This document shows, piece by piece, positions 1 through 8,562 of a DNA stretch of 64,000 bases (positions are counted from its first letter, which is position 1; each line of letters opens with the position of its first letter). Below the pieces are notes generated by a model. The model did no database searches. It saw only the letters and a list, made by a program, of their open reading frames with translations, and was not told where the DNA came from. Origin of the DNA: Holophagae bacterium (lineage in GTDB: Bacteria; Acidobacteriota; Holophagae; Acanthopleuribacterales; Acanthopleuribacteraceae); assembly GCA_030429565.1 (NCBI GenBank), contig JAUIFE010000034.1, positions 20,362-84,361 of the forward strand, given 5' to 3'. Made by a program: the position numbers and the translations under genes.

Positions 1-1018
1 TGTCGCCGATGATCGCGAAAACCGGATTGTGGTTTTTAATCCCGACGGATCCTTCAACCGCATTTTGGGCGGCTTTGGTCAGGGACCGGGTGAGTTTCAA
101 CACCTGAGAAGGGTTCAATTTTTGGCCGACGGGCGTTTGGTCGCCTTTGAGGCTCAGGGCTACTTTGCCATGACTTTTTTTGACAAGAACCTGAACTATC
201 TCAAAAAAGTCACCCCACGCACGACCTACCTGCCGCACCATTATGAATTCTCGCCCGCTGGCGACTTGGCCTGGGCCGACACGGTGCGCTACACCGATAG
301 ACACACCGAACGCGGCACCCTGATTCTCGAAGCAAACGGCAACATCCGCCAAACCATTCAAACCCACCAGGTCATCAATTTCCGTCAGGAACAAATGATG
401 GACCCCGACTTCTGGGCCGAATATATCGGTGACATGCTAAAAAAACAGGCACAGGGGCTCGGCGGCTTCGGCGCGTTCGCACCCGACGGCACCCTTTACA
501 CGGCGGTGGGTCAACGCTATGAAATCACCCACTGGCACGTGGACGGCAAGAGCAAAATTCGTACAATTACCCGTGACTTCAAACCAAACCGCCTGACCGA
601 AGCCGAAATCGAGGCCGTCATCAGACCCATTCGGCAAAGTATCAAGGCGCAGGTGCCACCGGACGTGGCGGCGGTCGTGACGCCGAGGGTTGTTAAAAAA
701 GCCATCGAACACGCGGCCTTTCTGCCCGGACGAATGCCGATCAACGGCTTAAAGGTCATGGAGGACGGTCGCTTGTTGGTCATTACCGATTACAACCGGT
801 TAACGCGTCTCAGTACCGCGGACCTATTCGACACCGACGGTCGCTTCTGCGGCAGCTTTCAACATCCCAATGCCGGTTTGCAGACCATCGTGTTTAAAAA
901 CGGTTACGCCTACACCATCGAAACCGACGAGGACGATGAAAATACGCTGGTGCGGTACCGCATTCAGCGTGGAAAACCCAATGCCACAGCCGGCGCGCCC
1001 GCCAAGTCCACCCCATAA
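1..1018 (+). CDS. 6-bladed beta-propeller (NHL-like) protein, 5' end missing
   Basis: The reading frame is open from base 2 and ends with TAA at 1016-1018, so the gene begins outside the window. The GTG at 29 is not a convincing start, because the frame upstream of it already reads like propeller sequence (VADDRENRIVVFNPDG). The visible part has blade signatures: an aspartate-rich loop followed by a VVFNPDGSF strand, GGFGQGPGEF at about residues 14-23 after the GTG, and later YTAVGQRYEI and LLVITDYNR. GxGPGEF followed by a hydrophobic strand is typical of bacterial 6-bladed beta-propeller/NHL proteins, which are usually secreted or periplasmic ligand-binding proteins. The C-terminus is low-complexity (GKPNATAGAPAKSTP). 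No catalytic residues can be assigned. The family call is fairly secure; the function is unknown. Confidence 0.7.
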   Translation, partial: VADDRENRIVVFNPDGSFNRILGGFGQGPGEFQHLRRVQFLADGRLVAFEAQGYFAMTFFDKNLNYLKKVTPRTTYLPHHYEFSPAGDLAWADTVRYTDRHTERGTLILEANGNIRQTIQTHQVINFRQEQMMDPDFWAEYIGDMLKKQAQGLGGFGAFAPDGTLYTAVGQRYEITHWHVDGKSKIRTITRDFKPNRLTEAEIEAVIRPIRQSIKAQVPPDVAAVVTPRVVKKAIEHAAFLPGRMPINGLKVMEDGRLLVITDYNRLTRLSTADLFDTDGRFCGSFQHPNAGLQTIVFKNGYAYTIETDEDDENTLVRYRIQRGKPNATAGAPAKSTP

Positions 1019-1099
1019 CCGGCGGATGGACTTGGTGCGGGCCGTCAACTCGGTTTGGGAGACATGCCGGTTTGATTTGGGACACGTGCCGGTTTGGCA

Positions 1100-1231
1100 C
1101 AGGTGCCCGTTTTGGCACATTTCCGTTTGGTACAGGTGCCGGTTTTGGCACATTTCCGTTTGGTACAGGTGCCGGTTTTGGCACATTTCCGTTTGGTACA
1201 GGTGCCGGTTTTGGCACATTTCCGTTTGGTT
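1100..1231. repeat. 33-bp minisatellite, 4 copies
   Basis: Four consecutive 33-bp units start at 1100, 1133, 1166 and 1199. Each has the form CAGGTGCCGGTTTTGGCACA followed by TTTCCGTTTGGTA, with one or two substitutions in the first and last copies. A partial related unit (GTGCCGGTTTGGCAC) precedes the array. Because 33 is a multiple of 3, several frames stay open and give spurious repetitive ORFs on both strands. The array directly abuts dispersed element copy A. Confidence 0.9.
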
Positions 1232-1245
1232 TCCCTGGCGGGGAT

Positions 1246-1443
1246 GGTTCGGTTGTTTGAGATTTTGTGTGGCACCTTTGGCGCCAGGTTTTCGGGAACT
1301 CCAGAGACCCAGGGTTTAAACCCTGGGCTGCTATGTGTCGCCCCTTTGGGGCGGCTGGGTGTGGTTCGCCGTTGGCTCACGTTCATTTGAGTGGTGGTCC
1401 TGACATGGCGGTGTGCACGCCCGCTTTGGGGCGTGCCGGATCG
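1246..1443. repeat. Dispersed hairpin element, copy A
   Basis: About 198 bp, nearly identical to copies at 7138, 7611 and 8120. It contains three strong palindromes in order: CCCAGGGTTTAAACCCTGGG (1308-1327), a CGCCCCTTTGGGGCG hairpin, and GCACGCCC..GGGGCGTGC near the right end, followed by GGATCG. No transposase is present. The structure resembles REP/BIME-like or other non-autonomous elements that carry stacked hairpins. It lies between convergent-free genes in non-coding DNA and leads straight into a tandem array. Confidence 0.8.
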
Positions 1444-1650
1444 ATTCTGGGGTTCCCGCATGGCCGTATGGCGGATCGATTCTGGAGTTCCCGCATGGCC
1501 GTATGCACGCCCGCTTTGGGGCGTGCCGGATCGATTCTGGGGTTCCCGCATGGCCGTATGGCGGATCGATTCTGGAGTTCCCGCATGGCCGTATGGCGGA
1601 TCGATTCTGGGGTTCCCGCATGGCCGTATGGCGGATCGATTCTGGATGGC
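1438..1650. repeat. 35-bp repeats with 90-bp higher-order unit
   Basis: GGATCGATTCTGG occurs at 1438, 1473, 1528, 1563, 1598 and 1633. The intervals are 35, 55, 35, 35 and 35 bp. The longer interval re-inserts the element's terminal hairpin (GCACGCCC..GGGGCGTGC), so 1438-1527 and 1528-1617 form a 90-bp higher-order repeat. Each unit carries GGTTCCCGCATGGCCGTATG with minor variation. The array appears to be an expansion of the right end of copy A. Confidence 0.85.
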
Positions 1651-2409
1651 GGTGACAGTCTTATGCAAAGTGCTGCGCTTCTTGCTGTTCTCGACACTTC
1701 CCACGCCGGTTTCGATTACGGTAGCGGCGAGGATCACCGAACCAACCCGCGTAACTCCTTGTTTACCAAACCGTTAAACATGTCTGTCACTATTTCCCTA
1801 CCGTTTTGATGATGATAACCCTAGGCCTTGCGCTGCCGGTCAAGCCAGGAACCTGCCGCGCGCAAAAACGGGGCGGCGGGCCGTCCCCCCTTTTACACCT
1901 CGGATGGGTTCTTTTGGTTTTATTCAGCAACTTGACCGGAAACCCGCACGGGCTCGAAGCCCAGGCTTGTGATGGGGCATCCCTTGGGACCGAGCGACGG
2001 TAGATGCCTTCTTTCAAAATTCATCGGATCATGGTTCTACATTATATATATGGCTTCTTTGTCAAAGTACCGCGTCACAAGAAAGCGGCGCCGCTCACCC
2101 GGCCCATCAAACCGACCACCGGTTACAAAAAGGCGGTTCGTGGGTCCAGGACACCCACCCTTGGCGCCAATCCACCGCCACTTCACTTTTGATACGCCGA
2201 CGCACGCCTGTTGCGCGAGTACGAACCCACCCGAAATCAGCGGGCTTTTCTCGAGCGCGCACCACGGCGTTTCCGATAATTTTCCAAAAGGATCCGCCAT
2301 CTTCAGGCGCAGGGCTAAGGATCCCGGCGCCTGATCCGATGCCACTTCTAGGAGCCGATACCGGCCTCCCGCATTCGTTCCGCAAGACCCTGCCACAGTC
2401 GCGTCACTA
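1651..2409. other. Gene-free intergenic stretch
   Basis: No ORF here has a plausible ribosome-binding site, composition or recognisable family. Short ORFs on both strands (for example 2037-2396 minus and 1969-2334 plus) overlap one another in conflicting frames. I see no tRNA cloverleaf and no strong terminator. The stretch leads into the promoter of the export operon. Confidence 0.5.
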
Positions 2410-2439
2410 TTGCCATCGTTCGCCCAATGTTGCTATATT
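2410..2439 (+). promoter_or_regulatory. Candidate sigma70 promoter for the export operon
   Basis: TTGCCA at 2410-2415 and TATATT at 2434-2439 are separated by 18 bp. They lie about 110 bp upstream of the GTG start at 2551. A CTATATTCC core also occurs upstream of the second ABC operon (8472-8480). Assignment is by consensus match only. Confidence 0.45.
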
Positions 2440-2550
2440 CCAGCCGAATTTGGTGGTGTGCTTCGACCGACTGTCGCGATAGGGTTTCATGCCGTCGCAC
2501 ACAGGGGGTCGGCATGGTTGGGTTATTGATCGCTGCATAAGGAGATTTAG

Positions 2551-4278
2551 GTGTCCATAGAAGCTCAAGCGGAGTCCATCGGCTCCCCAGTTGGCGCAAA
2601 TCCACCGGAGGGTCATACCAAACCGGTTTACCACAACGTCCCACCCATGACCCGTTTATGGGAACTGCTCACCCTCGAGCGCAGCGATCTCGCCATCGCA
2701 ATCGTTTACTCGATCGGCATCGGTCTGTTCACCCTGGCCGTGCCGGTGGCCACCCAATCCCTGGTCAACACCGTGGCCTTCGGCAACATGTTGCAACCCC
2801 TGGTGGTGCTCTCACTGCTGGTCCTTTTTGTCCTCGCGCTTTCCACCTTGCTCCAAATCAAACGCACCTACGTGGTGGAACTCATCCAGCGCCGCGTGTT
2901 TGTGCGCATCTCATCCACGGTCACGCAACGGCTGGCCAACGCGCGCGCCGAGGTCTTCAACAACCACCATGCCCCCGAACTGGTGAATCGCTTCTTCGAC
3001 GTGGTCACCCTGCAAAAAAGCGGCGCGATTCTGCTGATCGACGGCCTGTCGGTTGCGATGCAAACAATCACCGGTATGTTGCTGTTGGCGCTGTACCACC
3101 CCTGGCTGATCGCCTTCGACTTAATCCTGCTGATCGCCATCATCATCGTCCTGCTGCCGGTCGGTCGCGGTGCGATTGAAACGGCAATCAAAGAATCTAA
3201 GTCCAAATACGCGGTGGCGGCCTGGCTTGAGGAAATGGCCCGCTTTCCCCGCACCTTCAAAACGACCAACGGCCGCCATTATGGTTTTCAGCGCGCCGAC
3301 GGCCTGATTCGCGGCTATTTGGATCACCGCAAACTCCACTTTCGCATTTTGATTCGCCAAATCGTCGGCTTCCTCGGACTGCAAGCCGTTTCGCTGTCCG
3401 CCCTGCTGGCCGTCGGCGGTTGGCTGGTGATTGACCGCCAACTGACACTGGGCCAACTGATTGCGGCCGAACTCGTCGTGGCCCTGATTGTCGCGGGCGT
3501 CGCCAAACTGGGCAAACACCTCGAGCTGTTTTACGATTTGCTGGCGGCAATCGACAAAGTCGGCCACCTCACCGACTTACCGCCCGAACGTCCCGGTTCC
3601 GAGGAACTGCCGGCCATCATGAGCCCGGCCGCCATCGAAATCCGCAACCTGCACTCGAGCGGCCCCCTGATGGACAACATCAACTTGCGCGTCGCACCGG
3701 GTGCCCGCATTGGCTTTATGGCCGACCGGGGCCGTGGCAAAAGCACTTTGTTTGAAATGCTGTACGGCCTGAGATATCCCGAAAAAGGCTCGATCCTCAT
3801 CGATGAGCACGATTTCAAGGAGGTCAACAAAACCGACCTCCGCTCCCAGATAATGCTCATCGAAGACTCCGAATTGTTTGAGGGCACCATCTACGACAAT
3901 GCGCTCTGCGGTGCCAAAGCAAGTTATTCAGAGGTGCGCGAAGCACTCACAACCGTTGGCCTGATGAAAGACATCGAACTGCTGCCCGAGGGACTCAATA
4001 CGCGGCTCACCATGGGCACACCGCTTTTGACGCGCCGCCAACGCTTGCGGCTCATGCTGGCACGGGTGCACTTAGCCAAACCGAGGCTGGTCCTGATCGA
4101 CGAGACCCTGGATCGCATGGGTACGGTCCTACAAGACGACCCGGCGGTTGCAGCCATGTTCTCGCCAAAAGCGGCCTGGACACTGATGATCGTGTCGGCC
4201 AACCCGGTCATTTTGCGACGGTGTGACGAGGTGCACGAACTGATCGAAGGCAAGCTCACCAAGGTGGTGATGAAATGA
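2551..4278 (+). CDS. ABC exporter-type membrane/ATPase protein with degenerate nucleotide-binding site (type I secretion-like)
   Basis: The start is GTG at 2551, with AAGGAG 7 nt upstream. The 575-residue protein has a half-transporter layout. An N-terminal membrane domain (about residues 45-350) carries several hydrophobic helices and the family-typical stretches SLVNTVAFGNMLQPLVVL and ELVNRFFDVVTLQKSGAILL. A C-terminal ATPase-like domain covers about 365-575. The ATPase motifs are eroded: the Walker A equivalent is ADRGRGKST (391-399; first Gly is Ala), the signature is LLTRRQ (492-497) instead of LSGGQ, Walker B is intact (LVLIDE 513-518), and the H-loop His is replaced (VSANP, Ala550). 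Lys397 and Glu518 remain. The stop overlaps the HlyD start by 4 nt, so this is the inner-membrane component of a tripartite exporter. There is no C39 peptidase or other N-terminal processing domain. The substrate is unknown. Confidence 0.85.
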   Translation: MSIEAQAESIGSPVGANPPEGHTKPVYHNVPPMTRLWELLTLERSDLAIAIVYSIGIGLFTLAVPVATQSLVNTVAFGNMLQPLVVLSLLVLFVLALSTLLQIKRTYVVELIQRRVFVRISSTVTQRLANARAEVFNNHHAPELVNRFFDVVTLQKSGAILLIDGLSVAMQTITGMLLLALYHPWLIAFDLILLIAIIIVLLPVGRGAIETAIKESKSKYAVAAWLEEMARFPRTFKTTNGRHYGFQRADGLIRGYLDHRKLHFRILIRQIVGFLGLQAVSLSALLAVGGWLVIDRQLTLGQLIAAELVVALIVAGVAKLGKHLELFYDLLAAIDKVGHLTDLPPERPGSEELPAIMSPAAIEIRNLHSSGPLMDNINLRVAPGARIGFMADRGRGKSTLFEMLYGLRYPEKGSILIDEHDFKEVNKTDLRSQIMLIEDSELFEGTIYDNALCGAKASYSEVREALTTVGLMKDIELLPEGLNTRLTMGTPLLTRRQRLRLMLARVHLAKPRLVLIDETLDRMGTVLQDDPAVAAMFSPKAAWTLMIVSANPVILRRCDEVHELIEGKLTKVVMK

Positions 4279-5600
4279 AAAAGAACCCCACCTACTTTCT
4301 AACGTCGGACCAGTGCTTGCCGGTCATGCAAGACGCACGCTCCCCTCACTCCTTCCGCACGGTAGCGCGCTGGGTCACCGCCGGCTTTGTGTTCATGATT
4401 TTGGTGATCGCCTTGGTTCCGTGGCAGCAGAACGTGCCAGGATCGGGCAAGTACTCGGCCTTTGCCCCCATTGAGCGCCAACAAACGCTGGGCGCGCCGG
4501 TATCGGGGCGGGTCACCAAGTGGTACACCAGTGAAGGAAGCCGCGTGGAAGAAGGCGACCCGATTGTGGACATCGCCGACAACGATCCGCAAATTCTCGA
4601 ACGCTTGAAACGCGAGCGCGAAGCCTATCAGCAAAAGCTACAAGCGTCGCGTAACAGCGTAACGGCCCGCGCGCAGGAACTGCTCGGCCTGGAGAAGTCA
4701 CGGGTGAGCGCCATTGCGGCGGCGGAAAACTACGTCGAGATCGCGGTGCAGAAAGTGCGCGCCCGGGAACGCAAGGCCGATGCCGCCGAACGCACACTGG
4801 CGACGTCGAAGCTCAATCTCGACCGCGTCAAACGGCTCCACGAACGCGGCTTGCGCTCGGTGCGCGACCTAGAACTGGCCGAACTCGATTACGCGAAATC
4901 GGAAGCGGAGTTGGATCAAGCGCGTGCCGATCTGATCGGCGGTCGCCAGGATCTGAAGGCCAAACGGGCACAGTTGGAAAAGACCGATGCCGATACGCGT
5001 GCCAAGCTGGAGAGCAAGCGCTCGTCGTTGGCTTCGGCTGAGTCGTCGGTCGCCTCCAACGAAGCAGCGATGCAGCAAATTGAGTCCAAACTCGCCAAGC
5101 AATCGACAATGTCGGTGCGCGCGCCTCGCAGCGGCACGATCATGCGCCTGCTGGTGCAACCTGGCAGCGAGTACGTCAAATCGGGTGAAGCCCTCGCGGT
5201 TCTGGTCCCCGACGTCCACGAGCCGGTCGTCGAGCTGTGGGTCAAGGGCAACGACATGCCGTTGATTCAAGACGGCGATACGGTTCGACTCCAGTTTGAA
5301 GGCTGGCCGGCGGTTCAGTTCGTCGGGTGGCCGTCGGTGGCGGTGGGCACCTTCGGCGGGGTCGTGTCCCTGGTGGACGCGTCTGATGACGGCAAAGGCC
5401 GCTTCCGTATTTTGGTTAAGCCCGATCCCAACGACGAGCCGTGGCCGTCCAAACGTTTCCTGCGCCAAGGCGTGCGCGCCAACGGCTGGGTGCTGCTTGA
5501 GACCGTCCCCTTGTGGTACGAACTGTGGCGCCAATTCAACGGTTTCCCACCGGTCATCTCGATGGATGAACCCGATCCAGTCGCGAGGAAAAAGAAGTGA
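4275..5600 (+). CDS. HlyD-family periplasmic adaptor (membrane fusion protein)
   Basis: The ATG at 4275 overlaps the previous stop (ATGA), indicating translational coupling. The 441-residue protein has a short cytosolic N-terminus and one transmembrane helix (about 33-50, WVTAGFVFMILVIALVPW). Next come a half lipoyl/biotinyl-like domain (QTLGAPVSGRVTKWY, GDPIVDI, about 70-100) and a long charged alpha-helical coiled-coil (about 105-275, rich in Arg/Lys/Glu/Ala). The second lipoyl half (APRSGTIMRLLVQPGSEYV, about 285-315) and a beta-barrel region follow. This is the classical order for adaptors that bridge an inner-membrane ABC protein to TolC. The neighbours on both sides are exactly those partners. 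Family assignment is secure; cargo is unknown. Confidence 0.9.
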   Translation: MKKNPTYFLTSDQCLPVMQDARSPHSFRTVARWVTAGFVFMILVIALVPWQQNVPGSGKYSAFAPIERQQTLGAPVSGRVTKWYTSEGSRVEEGDPIVDIADNDPQILERLKREREAYQQKLQASRNSVTARAQELLGLEKSRVSAIAAAENYVEIAVQKVRARERKADAAERTLATSKLNLDRVKRLHERGLRSVRDLELAELDYAKSEAELDQARADLIGGRQDLKAKRAQLEKTDADTRAKLESKRSSLASAESSVASNEAAMQQIESKLAKQSTMSVRAPRSGTIMRLLVQPGSEYVKSGEALAVLVPDVHEPVVELWVKGNDMPLIQDGDTVRLQFEGWPAVQFVGWPSVAVGTFGGVVSLVDASDDGKGRFRILVKPDPNDEPWPSKRFLRQGVRANGWVLLETVPLWYELWRQFNGFPPVISMDEPDPVARKKK

Positions 5601-7006
5601 AGCAGGCATTTTTACTCTTAATCCTACTGGCACCACCGGCCGCTGCGGCCCAAACCGAGGCGGCCCAACCAAACCAAAACCAAACCCTGGATCTCGACGC
5701 CGTGCTCCGTTCAACGGAACAACACTACCCGCCGCTGCTGGCGGCGCTGCGCGACATCGAAACAGCCCACGCCAACCTGATGACGGCCAGAGGCTCGTTC
5801 GATACCAAACTCAACCTCAAAGCCGGAATCGATCGGTTCGGCTTCTATGAGAACGAGCGCATCGACGTCGGTCTCGAGCAGGCGTTGCAATGGTGGGGCG
5901 CCAAGGTCTATACGGGCTGGCGCACGGGCCAAGGCGGTTTCGCGGCCTATGACGGCTTGCTGGAAACCCGCGACGGCGGTGAGTTCCGCGCGGGCATCAA
6001 ACTCCCGCTCCTGCGGGATCGCGCCATCGATGAATCCCGTGCCGACCTGCAGAAAGGCCAACTGGGCGTGGTTATTGCCGAGCGTTCGGTCGACGAGCAA
6101 CGGCTGTTGGTGCGCCGGCTGGCGACTTCAGCCTACTGGAAATGGCTGGCGGCCGGATTGAAACTCGGCGTGGCGCGCAGCGTGCTGGATCTGGCTTTGA
6201 CCCGAGACGATTTGGTGCGCGAAAGCGTGGCCGCCGGGGCGCTTGCCTCGGTGGAGATCCTCGACAATCAGCGCGCGATTCTTTCGCGCCGTGCGACGGT
6301 GCTCGAGGAAGAGCAGAAGCTGCGTCAGGCCGCCATTTATTTGTCGCTTTTTTATCGGGATGGGCAGGGTCGACCGCTGGTGCCGACGGAAGCGCAACTG
6401 CCCGCGGCGTTTCCGGGCGCGCAGGTCTTTGCACCGGATCGGGTCGCCGGCGACCTTGAGGAAGCGCTGGCGCGGCGGCCGGAGTTGCGGCGATTGCGCG
6501 CAGAGACGGACCAGGTCCGCCTCGACGAACAGCTGGCCAACAACCTGCGTTTGCCGTCGCTCGACCTCTCGCTGGCCGGCATGAGCGAGTCCGGCACCAA
6601 TAAAGACGTCAAGCGCGGCCCCGACGGCGTTAAGGTCGGGCTGGCGTTTAAGTTTCCGGTGCAACAGCGCAAGGCACGCGGTAAGCAGTTGAAGACCGAC
6701 GCTAAGTTGGGTCAGTTGGCACAAAAAGAGCGTTTCTTGATGGATAAGATTGGGGTCGAGGTGCGCGAGGCGGCACTGGCGGTGGTGCTCAGCTACGAAA
6801 AAGCCGAGCTGTTGCGCCAGGAAGTAGCGCTGGCGCGTGAGCTGCAAGCGTTGGAAAAGGAACGCTACGAGCTGGGTGACAGCAACCTGTTTACGGTGAA
6901 CCTGCGCGAAGAAGCGGCGGAAAAGGCCGAGAAACGTCGACTGAGCACGATGGCCGAGTATTACCTTGCCCTTGCCATGTACCAAATGGTGACGGCCCAG
7001 CCTTAG
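5597..7006 (+). CDS. TolC-family outer membrane efflux protein
   Basis: GTG at 5597 overlaps the HlyD stop by 4 nt. The protein has 469 residues with a Sec signal peptide (MKQAFLLLILLAPPAAAAQ, cleavage near residue 19). The mature protein shows the duplicated OEP pattern: two long helical stretches (about 45-80, 150-240) and (about 300-350, 370-450), separated by strand segments such as FDTKLNLKAGIDRFGFY and EFRAGIKLPLLRDRA. Trimeric TolC-like proteins form the outer-membrane channel of tripartite exporters. Its length matches the family's usual 420-500 residues. It closes a three-gene operon with no intergenic gaps. No terminator is obvious before the repeat region that follows. Confidence 0.9.
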   Translation: MKQAFLLLILLAPPAAAAQTEAAQPNQNQTLDLDAVLRSTEQHYPPLLAALRDIETAHANLMTARGSFDTKLNLKAGIDRFGFYENERIDVGLEQALQWWGAKVYTGWRTGQGGFAAYDGLLETRDGGEFRAGIKLPLLRDRAIDESRADLQKGQLGVVIAERSVDEQRLLVRRLATSAYWKWLAAGLKLGVARSVLDLALTRDDLVRESVAAGALASVEILDNQRAILSRRATVLEEEQKLRQAAIYLSLFYRDGQGRPLVPTEAQLPAAFPGAQVFAPDRVAGDLEEALARRPELRRLRAETDQVRLDEQLANNLRLPSLDLSLAGMSESGTNKDVKRGPDGVKVGLAFKFPVQQRKARGKQLKTDAKLGQLAQKERFLMDKIGVEVREAALAVVLSYEKAELLRQEVALARELQALEKERYELGDSNLFTVNLREEAAEKAEKRRLSTMAEYYLALAMYQMVTAQP

Positions 7007-7137
7007 TTTGCGCCGGTTTTGGATGCACGATGGTTGTGGGTGGCCGTTGGTTTGTCATGCCCGTTGTTTGAGCCTTTGGTTTGGGCCTTTTTGGTTTGGA
7101 ACGAGGGGTCCGTTGGGGGCGCGCCACAGCAGGAATG

Positions 7138-7334
7138 TTTCGGTTGGTTGAGATTTTGTGTGGCACCTTTGGCGCCAGGTTTTCGGGAACTCCAGAGACC
7201 CAGGGTTGAAACCCTGGGCTGCTATGTGTCGCCCCTTTGGGGCGGCTGTAGGTGGTTCGCCGCCGGCTCACGATCAATTAAATGGTGGGCCCGACATGGC
7301 GGTGTGCACGCCCGCTTTGGGGCGTGCCGGATCG
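7138..7334. repeat. Dispersed hairpin element, copy B
   Basis: Same organisation as copy A: a TTTCGGTTG..TTGAGAT entry, then GGCACCTTTGGCGCC, CCCAGGGTTGAAACCCTGGG, the CGCCCCTTTGGGGCG hairpin, and GCACGCCC..GGGGCGTGC, ending in GGATCG. It begins about 130 bp after tolC and feeds directly into a 26-bp tandem array. Confidence 0.8.
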
Positions 7335-7374
7335 CTGTTTTTCTCGTGTTTCCGTTTGATCGACGCCATTTCGG

Positions 7375-7582
7375 CCATTTCGGGACACCCACCGTTTGCG
7401 CCATTTCGGGACACCCACCGTTTGCACCATTTCGGGACACCCGCTGTTTGCGCCATTTCGGGACACCCACCGTTTGCGCCATTTCGGGACACCCACCGTT
7501 TGCGCCATTTCGGGACACCCACCGTTTGCGCCATTTCGGGACACCCACCGTTTGCGCCATTTCGGGACACCCGCTGTTTGCG
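7375..7582. repeat. 26-bp minisatellite, 8 copies
   Basis: CCATTTCGGGACACCC recurs at 7375, 7401, 7427, 7453, 7479, 7505, 7531 and 7557, exactly 26 bp apart. Most units are CCATTTCGGGACACCCACCG followed by TTTGCG; two have CCCGCTG. Units are directly contiguous with no unique spacers, so this is a minisatellite and not a CRISPR array. The array is followed by CGCTCGCTGGGGGC and CAGCAGGAAG, which recurs before copy D. Confidence 0.95.
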
Positions 7583-7610
7583 CTCGCTGGGGGCAGTCCG
7601 CAGCAGGAAG

Positions 7611-7808
7611 GTTTCGGTTGATTGAGATCTTGTGCGGCACCTTCGGCGCCGGCTTTCCGGGAACCCCAATGGCCCAGGGTTAAAACCCTGGGTTGTTATG
7701 TGTCGGCCCGTTGGGCCGGCTGTAGGTGGTTCGCCGTTGGCTCACGATCGTTTTAATGGTGGGCCCGATATGGCGGTGTGCACGCCCGCTTTGGGGCGTG
7801 CCGGATCG
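7611..7808. repeat. Dispersed hairpin element, copy C
   Basis: Nearly identical to copy D (8120-8317) and slightly diverged from A and B. The first palindrome reads CCCAGGGTTAAAACCCTGGG and the second hairpin GGCCCGTTGGGCC. B-to-C spacing is 473 bp and C-to-D spacing is 509 bp, so the element plus its following array is itself tandemly reiterated. Confidence 0.8.
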
Positions 7809-7869
7809 CTGTTTTTTCCACGTTTCCGTTTGATCGGTGCCAATTCGGGCCAATTCGGAATTCGGGCGC

Positions 7870-8100
7870 CAATTCGGGACATGCACCATTTCGGGACACC
7901 CACCGTTTGGACACCCGCGCCATTTCGGGACACCCGCCGTTTGCGCCATTTCGGGACGCCATTTCGGGACGCCATTTCGGGACACCCGCCGTTTGCGCCA
8001 ATTCGGGACGCCATTTCGGGACACCCGCCGTTTGCGCCATTTCGGGCGCCAATTCGGGACATGCACCATTTCGGGACACCCACCGTTTGCGCTCGCTGGG
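7870..8100. repeat. Degenerate 26-bp minisatellite with 11- to 14-bp sub-units
   Basis: The same CCATTTCGGGACACCC units as in the 7375-7582 array, but scrambled. Some are shortened to GACGCCATTTCGG repeats (7957-7983). Others have CCAATTCGGGA or GGACATGCACC variants. It ends with CGCTCGCTGGGGGCGGTCCG, as the previous array does. Unequal deletion and duplication inside an older array would explain the pattern. Confidence 0.8.
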
Positions 8101-8119
8101 GGCGGTCCGCAGCAGGAAG

Positions 8120-8317
8120 GTTTCGGTTGATTGAGATCTTGTGCGGCACCTTCGGCGCCGGCTTTCCGGGAACCCCAAAGGCCCAGGGTTAAAACCCTGG
8201 GTTGTTATGTGTCGGCCCGTTGGGCCGGCTGTAGGTGGTTCGCCGTTGGCTCACGATCGTTTTAATGGTGGGCCCGACATGGCGGTGTGCACGCCCGCTT
8301 TGGGGCGTGCCGGATCG
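8120..8317. repeat. Dispersed hairpin element, copy D
   Basis: Fourth copy, almost identical to copy C across 198 bp. It is followed by only a remnant of the CCATTTCGG array (about 8346-8400), including one CCAATTCGGGACACCCGCCG unit. The promoter region of the next operon begins after this remnant. Confidence 0.8.
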
Positions 8318-8562
8318 CTGTTTTTTCCACGTTTCCGTTTGATCGGTGCCATTTCGGCCAATTCGGGACACCCGCCGTTTGCCTCCGCCATTTCGGGGGT
8401 TTCCCTTGGATCGTTGGCTGCCGGCTGCGACGGTGCGGCCTCGGCCAAAATGGTGAACGTGCACAATCGTTCTATATTCCGCCCCGGTTCGCGCCCTAGA
8501 TTAAACCTTGTCGCCGGCGTTGCGTCGCAAACCGCCCGGCCGTACTTCGCGGAAAGGAACAT

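Noticed and set aside
1045..1809. Long repetitive ORFs on both strands (for example 1045-1737 minus, 1267-1809 plus)
   Set aside because: They are made of the 33- and 35-bp minisatellites and the hairpin element. All frames stay open because of the repeat periods and composition, not coding selection.
2037..2396. 119-codon minus ORF and overlapping ORFs upstream of the export operon
   Set aside because: No ribosome-binding site, no family recognised, and frames conflict with each other and with the promoter of the operon.
7375..7582. Possible CRISPR array
   Set aside because: Units are contiguous 26-bp copies with no unique spacers and no cas genes nearby.
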